The notes beneath the pieces are model-generated. The model did not search any database, was not told the origin of the DNA, and worked only from the letters and a program-made list of their open reading frames with translations. Below, piece by piece: positions 19,024 through 28,423 of a DNA stretch of 64,000 nucleotides; positions within the stretch are counted from its first letter, which is position 1; each line of letters opens with the position of its first letter. The translations under genes were made by a program, and so were the position numbers. The stretch covers positions 6,247,501 through 6,311,500 of the forward strand of contig NZ_CP136628.1 in assembly GCF_032918005.1 (NCBI RefSeq), given 5' to 3'. This DNA comes from Bradyrhizobium sp. NDS-1 (GTDB lineage: Bacteria; Pseudomonadota; Alphaproteobacteria; Rhizobiales; Xanthobacteraceae).

Positions 19024-19998
19024 TCACTTCACCACCCCGATCTCGCGGAAATACTTCATCACACCGGGATGGATCAGCTCCGGCCTCGGCGCGGCGGCGA
19101 CCGTGTTCGACGCGGTCGTCTCGCAGGCTTGTGCGAGCTTCTTGCAGAATGTCGCTTGGGCACCGTGCAGCGACTTGGCGAGGCGATAGGCGACGTCGTC
19201 GGGCAGATCCTCGCGCGTGAGGACAAAACTCCACGAGCCCAGCGAAGCGATCGGCGCGTCCTGTTTCGGATAGCTGTTCGCCGGCACCAGCAGCGGCTTC
19301 AGGAACGCATGTTTGGCGCGGATGCGCGTCATCTCTTCAACATCAGGCGCGATGAAGCGCGCGCCTGACGGGCTCGAGGCCACCGCGGCAAAGCCGGGCC
19401 AGCCGATGCCCGCGCCCCAGAGGGCGACGACGCGGCCGTCCTCGACCATCGCGGGGCCGTCGCCGGCACGGTCGAGATAGACCGCCTTGAAGTCCTCGTC
19501 CTGCTTGAGCCCGAGTCCGTCCAGCACGTAGCGCGCCAGGATCGGCAGGCCCGAGCCCTTGGCGCCGAACGCCACCGGCTGGCCGACGAGATCGCGGATC
19601 GTCCTGTAGGGACTGTCCGCACGCACCACGAACATGCCGGGATTGGAATAGATCGCGGTGAGGATCTTCAGCCGCACGGGCGCGCGGCCGATGCCGGCGA
19701 AGGCTTCATAGGCCGGCTCGCCCGCGACCAGCGCGAGATCGAGTTCGCCCTTCTCGAGCAGCGGGATGTTCTCGTTGCTGCCCTTGGTGTTGCGAGGTGC
19801 GATGGACATCTGCGGATCCGCCGCGTTCATCACCTCCGCGAAAGCGTTGCCATAGAGCGGAAAGCCGCCGCCGGGCGTGGCGGTGCCAAGACTGATTGTT
19901 TGGCTGATCGTCGTGGTCGGAATGGCGTTGCCTCCGGTTTGAGCGGCAGCGGGGCCGGCGAGCAGCACCGCGGCGAGAGCGATCGTTGCAAATCTCAT
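19024..19998 (-). CDS. TAXI-family TRAP transporter solute-binding protein
   Basis: A 324-residue secreted protein: signal peptide ATIALAAVLLAGPAAAQ, then the TAXI core SLGTATPGGGFPLYGNAFAE and GELDLALVAGEPAYEAFAG. It should bind a carboxylate-type ligand for a TRAP transporter. No DctQM-type membrane genes are next to it. It is divergent from the Bug-type gene at 20105, with 106 bases between starts that could hold promoters for both. Confidence 0.88.
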   Translation of the reverse strand: MRFATIALAAVLLAGPAAAQTGGNAIPTTTISQTISLGTATPGGGFPLYGNAFAEVMNAADPQMSIAPRNTKGSNENIPLLEKGELDLALVAGEPAYEAFAGIGRAPVRLKILTAIYSNPGMFVVRADSPYRTIRDLVGQPVAFGAKGSGLPILARYVLDGLGLKQDEDFKAVYLDRAGDGPAMVEDGRVVALWGAGIGWPGFAAVASSPSGARFIAPDVEEMTRIRAKHAFLKPLLVPANSYPKQDAPIASLGSWSFVLTREDLPDDVAYRLAKSLHGAQATFCKKLAQACETTASNTVAAAPRPELIHPGVMKYFREIGVVK

Positions 19999-20104
19999 GG
20001 TGGTCCCTGACGGACTGCGTCAACACCGACTTGCGGCGATGTAGGCAGCAGCCCGATTTTGTGAAAGCATGCCCCCAAACGACAATAGAACAATGGGAGG
20101 CCTC

Positions 20105-21079
20105 ATGTTGCGAATTTTGCGTCAGGGTGTTTTCGGGCTGGTCATACTTGCAACGCTGTTCGGCGCCATCCCTCCCGCCTCCGCCGCCTATCCCGACCGC
20201 CCCGTGCACTGGCTGATCGGCTTTTCCGCCGGTGGCCCGGTCGACATCGTCGCGCGGATCATGGCGCAGTGGCTGTCGGACCGCCTCGGCCAGCAATTCA
20301 TCGTCGAGAACCGCACCGGCTCCGGCGGCAACATCGCCGCGGCCGCCGCGATCAACTCGCCGCCGGACGGTTACACGCTGCTGTTCGTCGCGCCCAACAA
20401 TGCGATCTCGACCTCGCTCTACAAGAAGCTGCCGTTCGACTTCTTGCGCGACACAGTTCCGGTCGCCAGCATCATGCAGCTCACCAACATGCTGGTCGTC
20501 TCCAACGCGTTCCCGGCGAAGACGGTCCAGGAGTTCGTCGACTATTGCAAGGCCAATCCCGGCAAGATCTCCTTTGCCTCGTCCGGCAACGGCACCTCGG
20601 TGCACATGTCGGCGGAGCTGTTCAAGGTGCTGACGAAGTGCGACATGGTGCACGTGCCCTATCGCGGATCTGCGATCGCCTTCCCCGACATCATCTCCAA
20701 CAAGGTGCAACTGATCTTCGACAATCTGCCCTCCGCGCTCGAGCAGGTGAAGGGCGGCAATGTCCGCGCGCTGGGCGTGACCTCGCCGCAGCGCTGGCCG
20801 AGCGTGCCCGACGTGCCCGCCATCGCCGAGACCGTGCCCGGCTTCGAATCGGTCGGCTTCTACGGCATCTCCGCGCCGAAGGGCACGCCGCCCGAGGTGA
20901 TCGAGACCCTCAACAAGGCCGTCGGCGAAGCGCTGAAGGACCCGAAGCTGGTGGCAAAGCTCAAGGACGTCGGCGGCCTCCCCAAGGCGATGACGCCCGC
21001 CGAGTTCGGCAAGCTGGTCGCTGATGAGACCGAGAAGTGGAAGAAGGTGGTGGAGTTCGCGGGGGTCTCGGTGGACTAG
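20105..21079 (+). CDS. Bug/TctC-family tricarboxylate-type binding protein
   Basis: A 324-residue periplasmic protein with signal peptide GLVILATLFGAIPPASA and the Bug hallmarks YPDRPVHWLIGFSAGGPVD, VENRTGSGGNIAAAA and PPDGYTLLF, ending AEFGKLVADETEKWKKVVEF. Family members bind carboxylates; most are orphans like this one, without TctAB nearby. ATG 20105 is preceded by GGGAGG; the longer in-frame reading from 20069 lacks support. Confidence 0.9.
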   Translation: MLRILRQGVFGLVILATLFGAIPPASAAYPDRPVHWLIGFSAGGPVDIVARIMAQWLSDRLGQQFIVENRTGSGGNIAAAAAINSPPDGYTLLFVAPNNAISTSLYKKLPFDFLRDTVPVASIMQLTNMLVVSNAFPAKTVQEFVDYCKANPGKISFASSGNGTSVHMSAELFKVLTKCDMVHVPYRGSAIAFPDIISNKVQLIFDNLPSALEQVKGGNVRALGVTSPQRWPSVPDVPAIAETVPGFESVGFYGISAPKGTPPEVIETLNKAVGEALKDPKLVAKLKDVGGLPKAMTPAEFGKLVADETEKWKKVVEFAGVSVD

Positions 21080-21122
21080 CGAGGGGCTCTGCAGCGAGCC
21101 TGCGACACGTCGACAACGCATC

Positions 21123-21144
21123 GGAGGGCCCGGAAGGGCCCTCC
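21123..21144. terminator. Terminator-like hairpin after the Bug gene
   Basis: A perfect 9-base stem, GGAGGGCCC-GGAA-GGGCCCTCC, lies 43 bases past the stop. There is no run of T after it, so rho-independent action is likely weak. The remaining gap up to the tRNA (about 280 bases) shows no gene. Confidence 0.5.
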
Positions 21145-21422
21145 TCTCGTAAAAAGTCGCAAAACAACCCCATGCACAGTAGATGGGCCAATGATTTCAA
21201 GGGGTTAGCGGACAGAAAAAAACCCCGTTCGCGAGGCGGTTTGCGTCGTCGGGCAAAACAGTGGCATCCAGGGATCATCGCCGATTTCGGTTATTTGAAA
21301 ATGACCGGCGGTGCCGCCTTTAGCGTTCCCCTCCGCCGGAGCTGGCATTGCACCCCCGCCTCCGTCCCTGTAAACGAACCGCGCACCGTTGCCGGCCGCA
21401 CATCTGCGACCGCCTCGCGGCG

Positions 21423-21498
21423 GGGCCTGTAGCTCAATGGTTAGAGCCGGCCGCTCATAACGGTCTGGTTGCAGGTTCGAGTCCTGCCGGGCCCACCA
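21423..21498 (+). tRNA. tRNA with CAU anticodon, probably tRNA-Ile2
   Basis: A 76-base cloverleaf: 7-base acceptor stem GGGCCTG/CGGGCCC, D arm GCTC/GAGC, anticodon loop CTCATAA with anticodon CAT, T arm GCAGG-TTCGAGT-CCTGC and an encoded CCA. G1-C72 pairing rules out the initiator tRNA. The short D loop (AATGGTTA) resembles the minor isoleucine tRNA (CAU read as AUA after lysidine modification) more than elongator tRNA-Met. Automatic tools often label it Met. Confidence 0.93.
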
Positions 21499-21691
21499 TT
21501 CGGCAGCATCGCGTTTGAAAGCATTCAGCTTCTGGCTCCATTGTCACACCCGGCCCTCTGGGGTGTGACATCCGCTCGCGCGGAGGGGCCCGCTGGTTCG
21601 GTCAGCCGATGGCCGGTGTCGCTAGCCGGCAACTGCTGAAAACGCACGGGCGGGGTGAGCGCCACCCGCGAATCGCGCCTATGATTGGCCG

Positions 21692-22402
21692 ATGGCCGAA
21701 GAACAACTCTACTTTACTGCCCAAAAGCAGCCTCACGCGATTGAGGCGGGTGGTTTCGTACTCGATCTTTACCGGCTCATCTGCATGGTCTCAGCGTCTC
21801 AGGATGTGGCGACACTCGGGCTTACTTCGCCCGCCATCGCGATGATGCAGGGCGGCTTCTTCAGGGCCGAGGTGACGCGGATTCTGATCTCCTGTGCGGC
21901 GGGCTTGCGAATCCGTTTTGATCAGGCGCAGGGGCCACCAGAGGACCAGAATCCAGATTGTGGAAAGCTGTTTCCAAACTGGGAGACCGATCCTAACAAG
22001 GTCGAGGTACTCACCCTGCGCGAGGCCTGTAACAAGATCATCCACGCGACCGACATCAAATTCGATGTCGTGATTCCCGATGCCGAGATCAATCCGGACG
22101 AGGAAGGCGCTTACTACCTGCCGCATCTCTACCTCTATGGGAGCAAGAACCGCAACGACTGGCGCGCCGAACTGTCGCTGATCCACTTTGCCCGTCGGGG
22201 CGCGGTAGATGGCTCCAATGAGACCGGACTTCGAATGTCAATAGACGAGCCCTTGAAGTCCAACGGGGCGGTAGGCAATCGCTCAGCGGGAAACAGGTGC
22301 ATGCGATTGTCACGCGGCGAGTTCGCAGAATGGACAAGCTCACTTTTTTGGAGAGCTTTGCCATGTTCATGGGCAAAGCCCAGCTTGTCAGGCGGAGCAT
22401 GA
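21692..22402 (+). CDS. Hypothetical protein
   Basis: A 236-residue ORF without a recognised family. The first two thirds look like a folded soluble protein (AGGFVLDLYRLICMVSASQD, REACNKIIHATDIKFDVVIP, AYYLPHLYLYGSKNRNDWRA). The last 60 or so residues after HFARRG are less protein-like, so a frameshift or a replaced tail is possible. It stands alone between the tRNA and the FAN1-DnaQ gene. The 193 bases between tRNA and this start hold nothing recognisable. Confidence 0.6.
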   Translation: MAEEQLYFTAQKQPHAIEAGGFVLDLYRLICMVSASQDVATLGLTSPAIAMMQGGFFRAEVTRILISCAAGLRIRFDQAQGPPEDQNPDCGKLFPNWETDPNKVEVLTLREACNKIIHATDIKFDVVIPDAEINPDEEGAYYLPHLYLYGSKNRNDWRAELSLIHFARRGAVDGSNETGLRMSIDEPLKSNGAVGNRSAGNRCMRLSRGEFAEWTSSLFWRALPCSWAKPSLSGGA

Positions 22403-22635
22403 GGATTTCTTATCGTTCGAATTTCCGCTCGATGATTCGAAATGCGGAAGTATTGATTTTGTTGAGTAGCGTAGCGTGATGTGAGAGCATTCCAAAAGTT
22501 CTGTTGCTGTCTCAGCGCGAGAGCAGTTCACCGATAAGACGCATGCATCGCGATTGAGATTCCGTGACCGTTAGAACCGCGACTGTCGCAGACGCCATCG
22601 CGTGCCCCTCCACTCTTGACTTCGTTCCCCTCTCA

Positions 22636-22650
22636 GAACAAAAATAGAAC
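22636..22650. promoter_or_regulatory. SOS (LexA) box, GAAC-N7-GAAC
   Basis: The direct-repeat motif GAAC-AAAAATA-GAAC matches the alphaproteobacterial LexA operator GAAC-N7-GAAC (equivalently GTTC-N7-GTTC). It ends 31 bases before the start of a DNA-repair nuclease gene, and a TTGACT hexamer at about 22616 could be the -35 of the regulated promoter. The rest of the 22403-22680 gap holds no gene. Confidence 0.75.
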
Positions 22651-22680
22651 GACCGAATCCCCTCCGCTGACAAGGTCCAC

Positions 22681-24840
22681 TTGGCCAAGCCACCGATCCT
22701 GCCCGCTTATTACTATCTCGATCATTTCGTCGAGATGCTGGCCTTCGTTCAGAAGACGTATGGCTCGGTCCTATCCGGGGAACATCGCGCCTTTATTGCG
22801 CGCTTCGAGGGTATGTCGCGGGATGCGCGATGCCTGCTGATCCGGATGGTCAATCGGCGCGGTGCGATCTTCAACCGATCCTTGTTCAGCTATCCCGAGA
22901 TTGCCGACGTCGGACGCGCGGCGGCCGAACTGATGGCGGCCGGTCACGCCCGCGCGCTCGGCGAAGGCGATTACGCCGCTTTCGTGGCATGCCTTCCAAG
23001 GGACATCCTGGTCACGGGTGCACAGGCCGCTGGACGCGGCGATGTCCGGAAATCCTGGTCGAAGCCGAAGTTCGTCGACTATTACCTTGAGCAGATCCCC
23101 TTCGCCGTCGCCGCGCAGCACTGCGGCGCGCACAAGTTCATCGCGCTCGACGGCACGAGACCGATCGAATTCCTCCTCTATCTCTATTTCGGCAAGACCC
23201 AGGTTGACCTGAAGAGTTTTGCGTTGCGCGATTTGGGCGTTCTGCGCACCAACCAGGAGACGGCCTTCAGCGCGCGGTTCTCCGACGGAGATGAAGCCTT
23301 GGCTTCATTCCATTACAGCCAGATCCTCGACCGTCTTGACGTCAAATCGGAGGCCGTTTGCAGACAGGCTGCCGTCGATATCCTCGCTGGCCCCGCCTGC
23401 GGCACCGAATACGCCGAGGAACTGCGCAGCCGCGCGGCGCACCAGGCGGGATTGTTCTTCGAAAAGGCCGGCGATCACGATTTCGCCCGGCAACTCTATC
23501 GCGCCGGCGCCTCGGCCGACTGCAATGAACGCCTGGTGCGTCTGCTCTACAACGATGGTGATCGCCCCGGAGCCGAGGCGTTGCTGCAACGGATGGTCGA
23601 CCAGCCGTCGAGCGATGGCGAGCATCTCTTCGCGACCGATTTCTACGCACGAAAATTCGGCGGGCGACGGACGGGTCTCTACACCGAGCTCTTGCGGTCC
23701 GGGCGGACGATCACGGTGGACGACACGCATCGCGGCAATCCCGAGGCGGGCGTGGCGGGCGTGCTGCGGCGCGACGGCGCCACCGTCTTTCATACGGAGA
23801 ACGTGCTGTGGCACACCCTGTTCGGCCTGCTGTTCTGGGATGAGTTGTTCGAGAGCACGCAACTGCCGAGCGGCTTCGATTGGGTGCCGCATTGCCTGAA
23901 GGATCGGACCTTCAGCCGGCTGTTTGCGGCCTCGATCGCGGAAAAAATTGGCGCGATCGAAGGGGGGACGGCGCTGCCCATCGTTCTGAGGACGGTTGCG
24001 GCCCGGTGGGGACGCCCCAATGGCATCTTCGCCTGGGATCATTTTCAGATCGAGGCCTTGCGCGCGTTGCTGCAGGGCGCAAATCCCTCAGGCCTCGCGC
24101 GGATCGTCCGCGCCATGTGCGAGGATTTCCGCAGCATGCGCGACGGCTTTCCCGACCTGATGGTCGTCCGCGACGGACGCGTCTCGTTCATGGAGATCAA
24201 GGCTGCAGGCGACGTCATTCGACGCAATCAATTGACCAGGCTTCACCAGCTCGGCGCTGCCGGCATCACGGCCGAGATCGGCCGTGTCGACTATCGCTTC
24301 GATCCGGACCAGGACTATGTCGTCGTGGATATCGAGACGACCGGCGCGTTCTCGAACGGTGACCGCATCACCGAAATCGGCGCGGTCAAGGTCCGCAATC
24401 ATCAGGTGGTCGACGAGTGGCATAGCCTGATCAATCCACAACGTCCCATCCCCTGGAAGATCACCCAGCTGACGGGGATCACGAACGAGATGGTGCGGAA
24501 CGCCCCGGTGTTTGCCGAAGTGAGCGAGAGCTTCCTCGATTTCATGGCCGACGGCATCTTCGTCGCCCATAACGTCAACTTCGATTATGGTTTCATCGCC
24601 TACGAGTACCAGCGGCTGGAGCGTCGCTTCCGGTTTCCGAAGCTTTGTACGTGCGCCGGGATGCGCCGCCGCTATCCTGGACACGAATCCTACGGTTTGG
24701 GAAAGCTGTGCGATATCTATGGAATTGCGCTGCCCAATCATCATCGCGCGCTGTGCGACGCGCGGGCCTCTGCACATCTGCTGAACCTCATCAATCACAA
24801 GCGTGATGAGGACATGACCGCGGATGTCAAGGCCGCCTAG
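22681..24840 (+). CDS. FAN1-like VRR-NUC nuclease fused to a DnaQ-type 3'-5' exonuclease
   Basis: A 719-residue DNA-repair enzyme. The N-terminus (PAYYYLDHFVEMLAFVQKTY, then LIRMVNRRGAIF) and the helical middle match bacterial FAN1, which cuts branched DNA and unhooks interstrand crosslinks. The VRR-NUC centre shows Glu 458, Asp 492 in FPDL and E505-x-K507 in FMEIKA. From about residue 545 a DEDDh exonuclease follows: VVDIETTG (Asp 550, Glu 552), FVAHNVNFDYGFI and HHRALCDARASAHLL. The TTG start is chosen because the conserved N-terminus begins before the first ATG; AAGGT precedes it. A LexA box upstream suggests SOS induction. The fusion would pair flap or crosslink incision with 3'-5' trimming. 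Confidence 0.9.
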   Translation: MAKPPILPAYYYLDHFVEMLAFVQKTYGSVLSGEHRAFIARFEGMSRDARCLLIRMVNRRGAIFNRSLFSYPEIADVGRAAAELMAAGHARALGEGDYAAFVACLPRDILVTGAQAAGRGDVRKSWSKPKFVDYYLEQIPFAVAAQHCGAHKFIALDGTRPIEFLLYLYFGKTQVDLKSFALRDLGVLRTNQETAFSARFSDGDEALASFHYSQILDRLDVKSEAVCRQAAVDILAGPACGTEYAEELRSRAAHQAGLFFEKAGDHDFARQLYRAGASADCNERLVRLLYNDGDRPGAEALLQRMVDQPSSDGEHLFATDFYARKFGGRRTGLYTELLRSGRTITVDDTHRGNPEAGVAGVLRRDGATVFHTENVLWHTLFGLLFWDELFESTQLPSGFDWVPHCLKDRTFSRLFAASIAEKIGAIEGGTALPIVLRTVAARWGRPNGIFAWDHFQIEALRALLQGANPSGLARIVRAMCEDFRSMRDGFPDLMVVRDGRVSFMEIKAAGDVIRRNQLTRLHQLGAAGITAEIGRVDYRFDPDQDYVVVDIETTGAFSNGDRITEIGAVKVRNHQVVDEWHSLINPQRPIPWKITQLTGITNEMVRNAPVFAEVSESFLDFMADGIFVAHNVNFDYGFIAYEYQRLERRFRFPKLCTCAGMRRRYPGHESYGLGKLCDIYGIALPNHHRALCDARASAHLLNLINHKRDEDMTADVKAA

Positions 24841-24925
24841 CGGGGCAAGCCGGCGTTTTGATCCGTGAAGGAAGGCTATTTCCTATCCGTCAGACACAGC
24901 ACGAAGCGCCGGCCGAAGTGAGAGC

Positions 24926-25402
24926 TCAAATCCTCCGATAAGTCACATGCGCCGTCGCAAACGGGATCCCCGCACGCCCGGCGCTGCCGCGAACGATGCA
25001 GGCGCGATCGTCGATCGCATAGAACCAATCATCGAAGTTCAGCTTGAGCGACTTGCCGTCGCCCTGGGGCGTGTCGCGCGTGTACTTCCAATGAAACGCA
25101 CAACCGGCCTGCTCGCCGGTGGCATCGCCTTCCAGGCGATTCTCGTGGCCGGTGTACTGGCCTTCGCCGAGCTTGTGAATCGTCCAGCGCAGCGTGTCGC
25201 TATGACCGTCATCGAAGGTGTAGGTTTCGGTCAGCACGACAGTGTCGGTGTCCGCCTCCAATTCGCCATGAGCCGTGATCGACGCGCGCTTCAGAAGCCC
25301 GCCGACGAGGCTTTCGACGACTGCCCATCCTTCCAGGCGGCCGACGAAGAACTGCTCCGGGAGAAACCTGGGCGTGGTGCCGGCGAACGCATCTATGGCC
25401 AT
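24926..25402 (-). CDS. DUF3833-family protein, intact copy
   Basis: A 158-residue protein of the DUF3833 group: RFLPEQFFVGRLEGWAVVES, then TETYTFDDGHSDTLRWTIHK, GDATGEQAGCAFHWKYTRD and NFDDWFYAIDDRACIV. The fold is lipocalin-like by family resemblance; function unknown. No lipoprotein signal is present. AAAGG precedes ATG 25402 at good distance. Two decayed relatives lie at about 27642-28005 and 41030-41138. Confidence 0.8.
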   Translation of the reverse strand: MAIDAFAGTTPRFLPEQFFVGRLEGWAVVESLVGGLLKRASITAHGELEADTDTVVLTETYTFDDGHSDTLRWTIHKLGEGQYTGHENRLEGDATGEQAGCAFHWKYTRDTPQGDGKSLKLNFDDWFYAIDDRACIVRGSAGRAGIPFATAHVTYRRI

Positions 25403-25517
25403 GGCTTTTCCTTTCGAGACCGACGACGACATAAGCCGCCTCTCGGCCCCTGGTTCCTCGGGAGGAAACCTGTCGGCTGTTGCGACAGCAAGCCCGGTCC
25501 GCGATTTGCGCATCGTT

Positions 25518-26456
25518 TCAGGCGCCATCGCCCGCAGACTTGACGCCATCGATCATGAGCCGGCGCAGCCATGCCGCGCCAGGATCGTCGTGACTTCGTT
25601 CGTGCCAGAGCAAGCGATAGCCGTAGGGCGTCACCTGCGCCGGCGGCTTCAGCATCACGAGGCCGAGCCGCGGCGCAAGCTGCCGGGCCGCCCGCGAGGG
25701 CATGGTCACCAGGTAATCCGACGCTGCCGTGATGACCGCGGCCGTTGCGAAATATGGAACACGCAGCGCGACGTGCCGTTTGTAGCCGCGCGCGGCCAAT
25801 GCGGTATCGATCGGCCCACCCTGCCCGCCGAAAATGCTGACCACGATGTGCGGCCAGGCCGTGAATAGCTTGATCGGCAGCACGTCCTTTGCCCCGCGCA
25901 TCTCCTTGAGCAAAGGATGCCCTTGCCGGATCAGCGTCACGAAACTTTCGCGGAACAACTCGCGCGCCCGAAACGAGCCGGATACCGGATTATCGGCATA
26001 CAGCACGAAATCGACCTGACCGTCTGCGAGCATACGGAATACATCACGCGAGAAGCTGACGACCTCGATCGCCGCAACGGGGGCCTCGCGCGCAAAGCGG
26101 GCGGCGACATTGGGGAGGATCGCGAGCGCTCCATAATCGGTCGTCGCGATGCGGAAGATGCGGTCGGTGGCGGAAGGATCGAATTTTGGCTTGTGGAGAA
26201 ATGTCTCGACGCTGCCGAGCAGATTCGCCAGTGGCTCGCGCATGGCCTCGGCGCGGAGCGTCGGCATCATGCCGCTTGCCGCCTTCACCATCAGTTGGTC
26301 CCCGAACAGGCGCCGCAGCTTTGCCAGCGCACGGCTGATCGCCGGTTGACTGCTGCCGAGACGCTCAGCGGCGCGCGTGACGCTGCCGGTCTCGAGCAGC
26401 GCATGCAACACCACCAGGAGATTGAGGTCGACTCTCGCTAAATCCATCGAGCGCAT
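25518..26456 (-). CDS. LysR-family transcriptional regulator
   Basis: A regulator of about 312 residues. The N-terminal winged helix reads DLNLLVVLHALLETGSVTRA with GSSQPAISRALAKLRRLFGD as recognition helix and wing; a substrate-binding domain follows. It resembles the NodD/SyrM-like branch that keeps a DLNLL start. ATG 26456 or 26447 may be used. It is divergent from the metallo-hydrolase gene at 26541, with 84 bases between starts, and is the likely regulator of that gene. Confidence 0.9.
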   Translation of the reverse strand: MRSMDLARVDLNLLVVLHALLETGSVTRAAERLGSSQPAISRALAKLRRLFGDQLMVKAASGMMPTLRAEAMREPLANLLGSVETFLHKPKFDPSATDRIFRIATTDYGALAILPNVAARFAREAPVAAIEVVSFSRDVFRMLADGQVDFVLYADNPVSGSFRARELFRESFVTLIRQGHPLLKEMRGAKDVLPIKLFTAWPHIVVSIFGGQGGPIDTALAARGYKRHVALRVPYFATAAVITAASDYLVTMPSRAARQLAPRLGLVMLKPPAQVTPYGYRLLWHERSHDDPGAAWLRRLMIDGVKSAGDGA

Positions 26457-26540
26457 AATGCAAATTCTATCATGATATTTGTGGATGACGCCAGATCGAC
26501 GTACACAGCCTTCCATCGCCGCTATGCCGGAGAGGCCGTC

Positions 26541-27527
26541 ATGCCATCAGATCTCAACTTCAGTCGTCGCCTCCTGCTTGCTGGCAGCACGGCCGGAGCG
26601 ATGACGCCGCTGCTGGGCATGCCGGCAGCGATCGCGCAAACGCTGTCTGCCAAGGCAAATTCCGGCCACTACAGTTTTCGGATTGGCGATATCAAGGCAA
26701 CCGTCGTCAGCGACGGCACGCTGAGCGGCAATCCGCGCATCTACGCCTCTACCGCGCAGGCGGACGAACTCGGCAGGACGTTGAGCGATGCGTTCCTGCC
26801 GATCGACACCTTCAGGCTCAACCTGAACACGCTTCTGCTGGAAAACGGTGACAGGAGAATCCTGATCGAAGCGGGTGCAGCGCAAACACTCGGCCCCGAT
26901 GGCGGACATCTGTTCCGCAATCTTGCGGCGATCGGCGTGCAGCCCGAACACGTCGACGCCATCGTGATCACGCATACCCATCCCGATCACGTCGGCAATC
27001 TCAGCCGCTCCGACGGATCGAGCGCTTTTCCGAAGGCGGCAGTCTATATTCCCGAAGAAGATTTTGCGTTCTTTATCCGTAATGAGCCGGACCTCTCGCG
27101 GCTGCCCATGCCGGAAGACTTCCGGCGTGCCTTCATCGCCAATATCAAGCGCAGCGTGGCGCCGGTCGCCAAGTCTGCCGTGCTGTACCGGCCGGGCAGC
27201 GAATTGTTGCCCGGCATAACGACGATCGCCGCCGGCGGCCACACGCCGGGCATGTCGGCAATCCTGGTGCATTCTGGCACGCAGCAATTGCTAATCACGT
27301 CCGATGCCGCCTATAGCCCCCTGCTCAACATCGACAATGCCTGGCGGCCCGGCCCCGATCTCGATCCTGACTCCGCCTTGCAGTCGCGCAGGCGCTTGTT
27401 CGACCGCGCCGCGACGGAGCGCATCCCGGTGCTTGGGTTTCATTTTCCGTTTCCGGGCCTCGGCAACATCAGGAAAACGGACGGCGGCTATCGCTGGGTG
27501 ACGGCGAACTGGCGGTTCGACGACTGA
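26541..27527 (+). CDS. Tat-exported MBL-fold metallo-hydrolase
   Basis: A 328-residue metallo-beta-lactamase-fold hydrolase. A twin-arginine leader (FSRRLLLAGSTAGAMTPLLG, cleavage near AIAQ) implies export folded. The metal ligands are in ITHTHPDHVGNLS (HxHxDH), AAGGHTPGMS, ITSDAAYS and a late GFHFPFPG. Relatives act on lactones, quinolone-type or other small esters; substrate not evident. GGAGAGG precedes ATG 26541. Divergent LysR control is likely. Confidence 0.88.
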   Translation: MPSDLNFSRRLLLAGSTAGAMTPLLGMPAAIAQTLSAKANSGHYSFRIGDIKATVVSDGTLSGNPRIYASTAQADELGRTLSDAFLPIDTFRLNLNTLLLENGDRRILIEAGAAQTLGPDGGHLFRNLAAIGVQPEHVDAIVITHTHPDHVGNLSRSDGSSAFPKAAVYIPEEDFAFFIRNEPDLSRLPMPEDFRRAFIANIKRSVAPVAKSAVLYRPGSELLPGITTIAAGGHTPGMSAILVHSGTQQLLITSDAAYSPLLNIDNAWRPGPDLDPDSALQSRRRLFDRAATERIPVLGFHFPFPGLGNIRKTDGGYRWVTANWRFDD

Positions 27528-27641
27528 ATCGAAGCAAACCGGCTTGCTTTAGAATCGATTCCCGCGTTGGCGCTACGATGCAGAAGACCCAGGCGCGATG
27601 ACGCATCCCTGGTCACGCTTGAGCTCGTGCCCCGCCCAAAC

Positions 27642-28005
27642 CTTATAGCTTCCGATAAGTCACATGCGCCGTCGCGAACGATGCAGACGCGATCATCGAT
27701 CGCGTAGAACCAGTCATCGAAATTCAGCTTGAACGACTTTCCATCGCCTTGAGGCGTATCGCGCGTGTATTTCCAATGGAAGGCACAACCGGCCTGCTCG
27801 CCGGTGGCTTCACCTTCCAGGCGATTTTCATAGCCGGTGTACTGACCTTCACCTAGCTTGTGAACGGTCCAGCGCAGCGTGCGCTATGACCCTCGTCGAA
27901 GGTGTAGGTTACGGTCAGGACGACAGTGTCGGTGTCCGCGTCCAGCTCGTCATGAGCCGTGATCGTCGCGCGCTTCAGAAGCCCGTCTGCGCGCTACGGT
28001 TTCTC
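27642..28005 (-). pseudogene. Degenerate DUF3833 gene copy
   Basis: Nucleotide alignment by eye to the intact gene at 24926-25402 is continuous over most of this stretch, for example the shared CACAACCGGCCTGCTCGCCG. The copy lacks the 5' end of the gene, has a one-base loss near 27888 and a short block missing near the C-terminal codons, so no frame is open throughout. It lies between the metallo-hydrolase and a small secreted-protein gene. Confidence 0.82.
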
Positions 28006-28042
28006 CGCCGGGATCCGACCGTCCAGATCCCTTTTCAGATAC

Positions 28043-28321
28043 TCACGGTGATCGGTGGTGAAAGCCGTGGTGCTGGGCAACGCCAGGCGTTGTCTCATAA
28101 GCCCTGTTGAGTCCAAACAAGGGAGCCGCGCCGCCAGGGCGTTCCAGGCCCGTTCTGCCTGCTGGCGTCAGTTCGCAGTCATTCAACACATCCCGATCGG
28201 GATATTGCGCCTGAAACGAATCTGGATCTTGAGTCGCCCACAATGGGCACTGGGCGCTTGCAGAGCTTATCGCGCCAATCGACATAATCGATGCAATAAC
28301 AAAGGTCCTGAATCCAGTCAT
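28043..28321 (-). CDS. Small secreted protein, unknown function
   Basis: A 92-residue ORF with a convincing signal peptide (FRTFVIASIMSIGAISSASA, then QCPLW) and a short mature part rich in Asp, Pro and Gly (PDSFQAQYPDRDVLNDCELT). Two cysteines could form a disulfide. AGGAG stands seven bases before ATG 28321. No family recognised. Longer readings through upstream codons are not leader-like. Confidence 0.65.
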   Translation of the reverse strand: MTGFRTFVIASIMSIGAISSASAQCPLWATQDPDSFQAQYPDRDVLNDCELTPAGRTGLERPGGAAPLFGLNRAYETTPGVAQHHGFHHRSP

Positions 28322-28423
28322 GGTCATGCTCCTAACGGCTGTTGTTGTTGTGCGGAGCATTCGCGCTGGTTCGAATCGGCTGCTCTGTTGAGCGCGTTTC
28401 CTTCGAGTTTCTTGGATGAACAT

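Noticed and set aside
21423..24840. A genomic island integrated at the tRNA
   Set aside because: No integrase, no repeated tRNA 3' end found by eye downstream, and the following genes do not look phage-borne.
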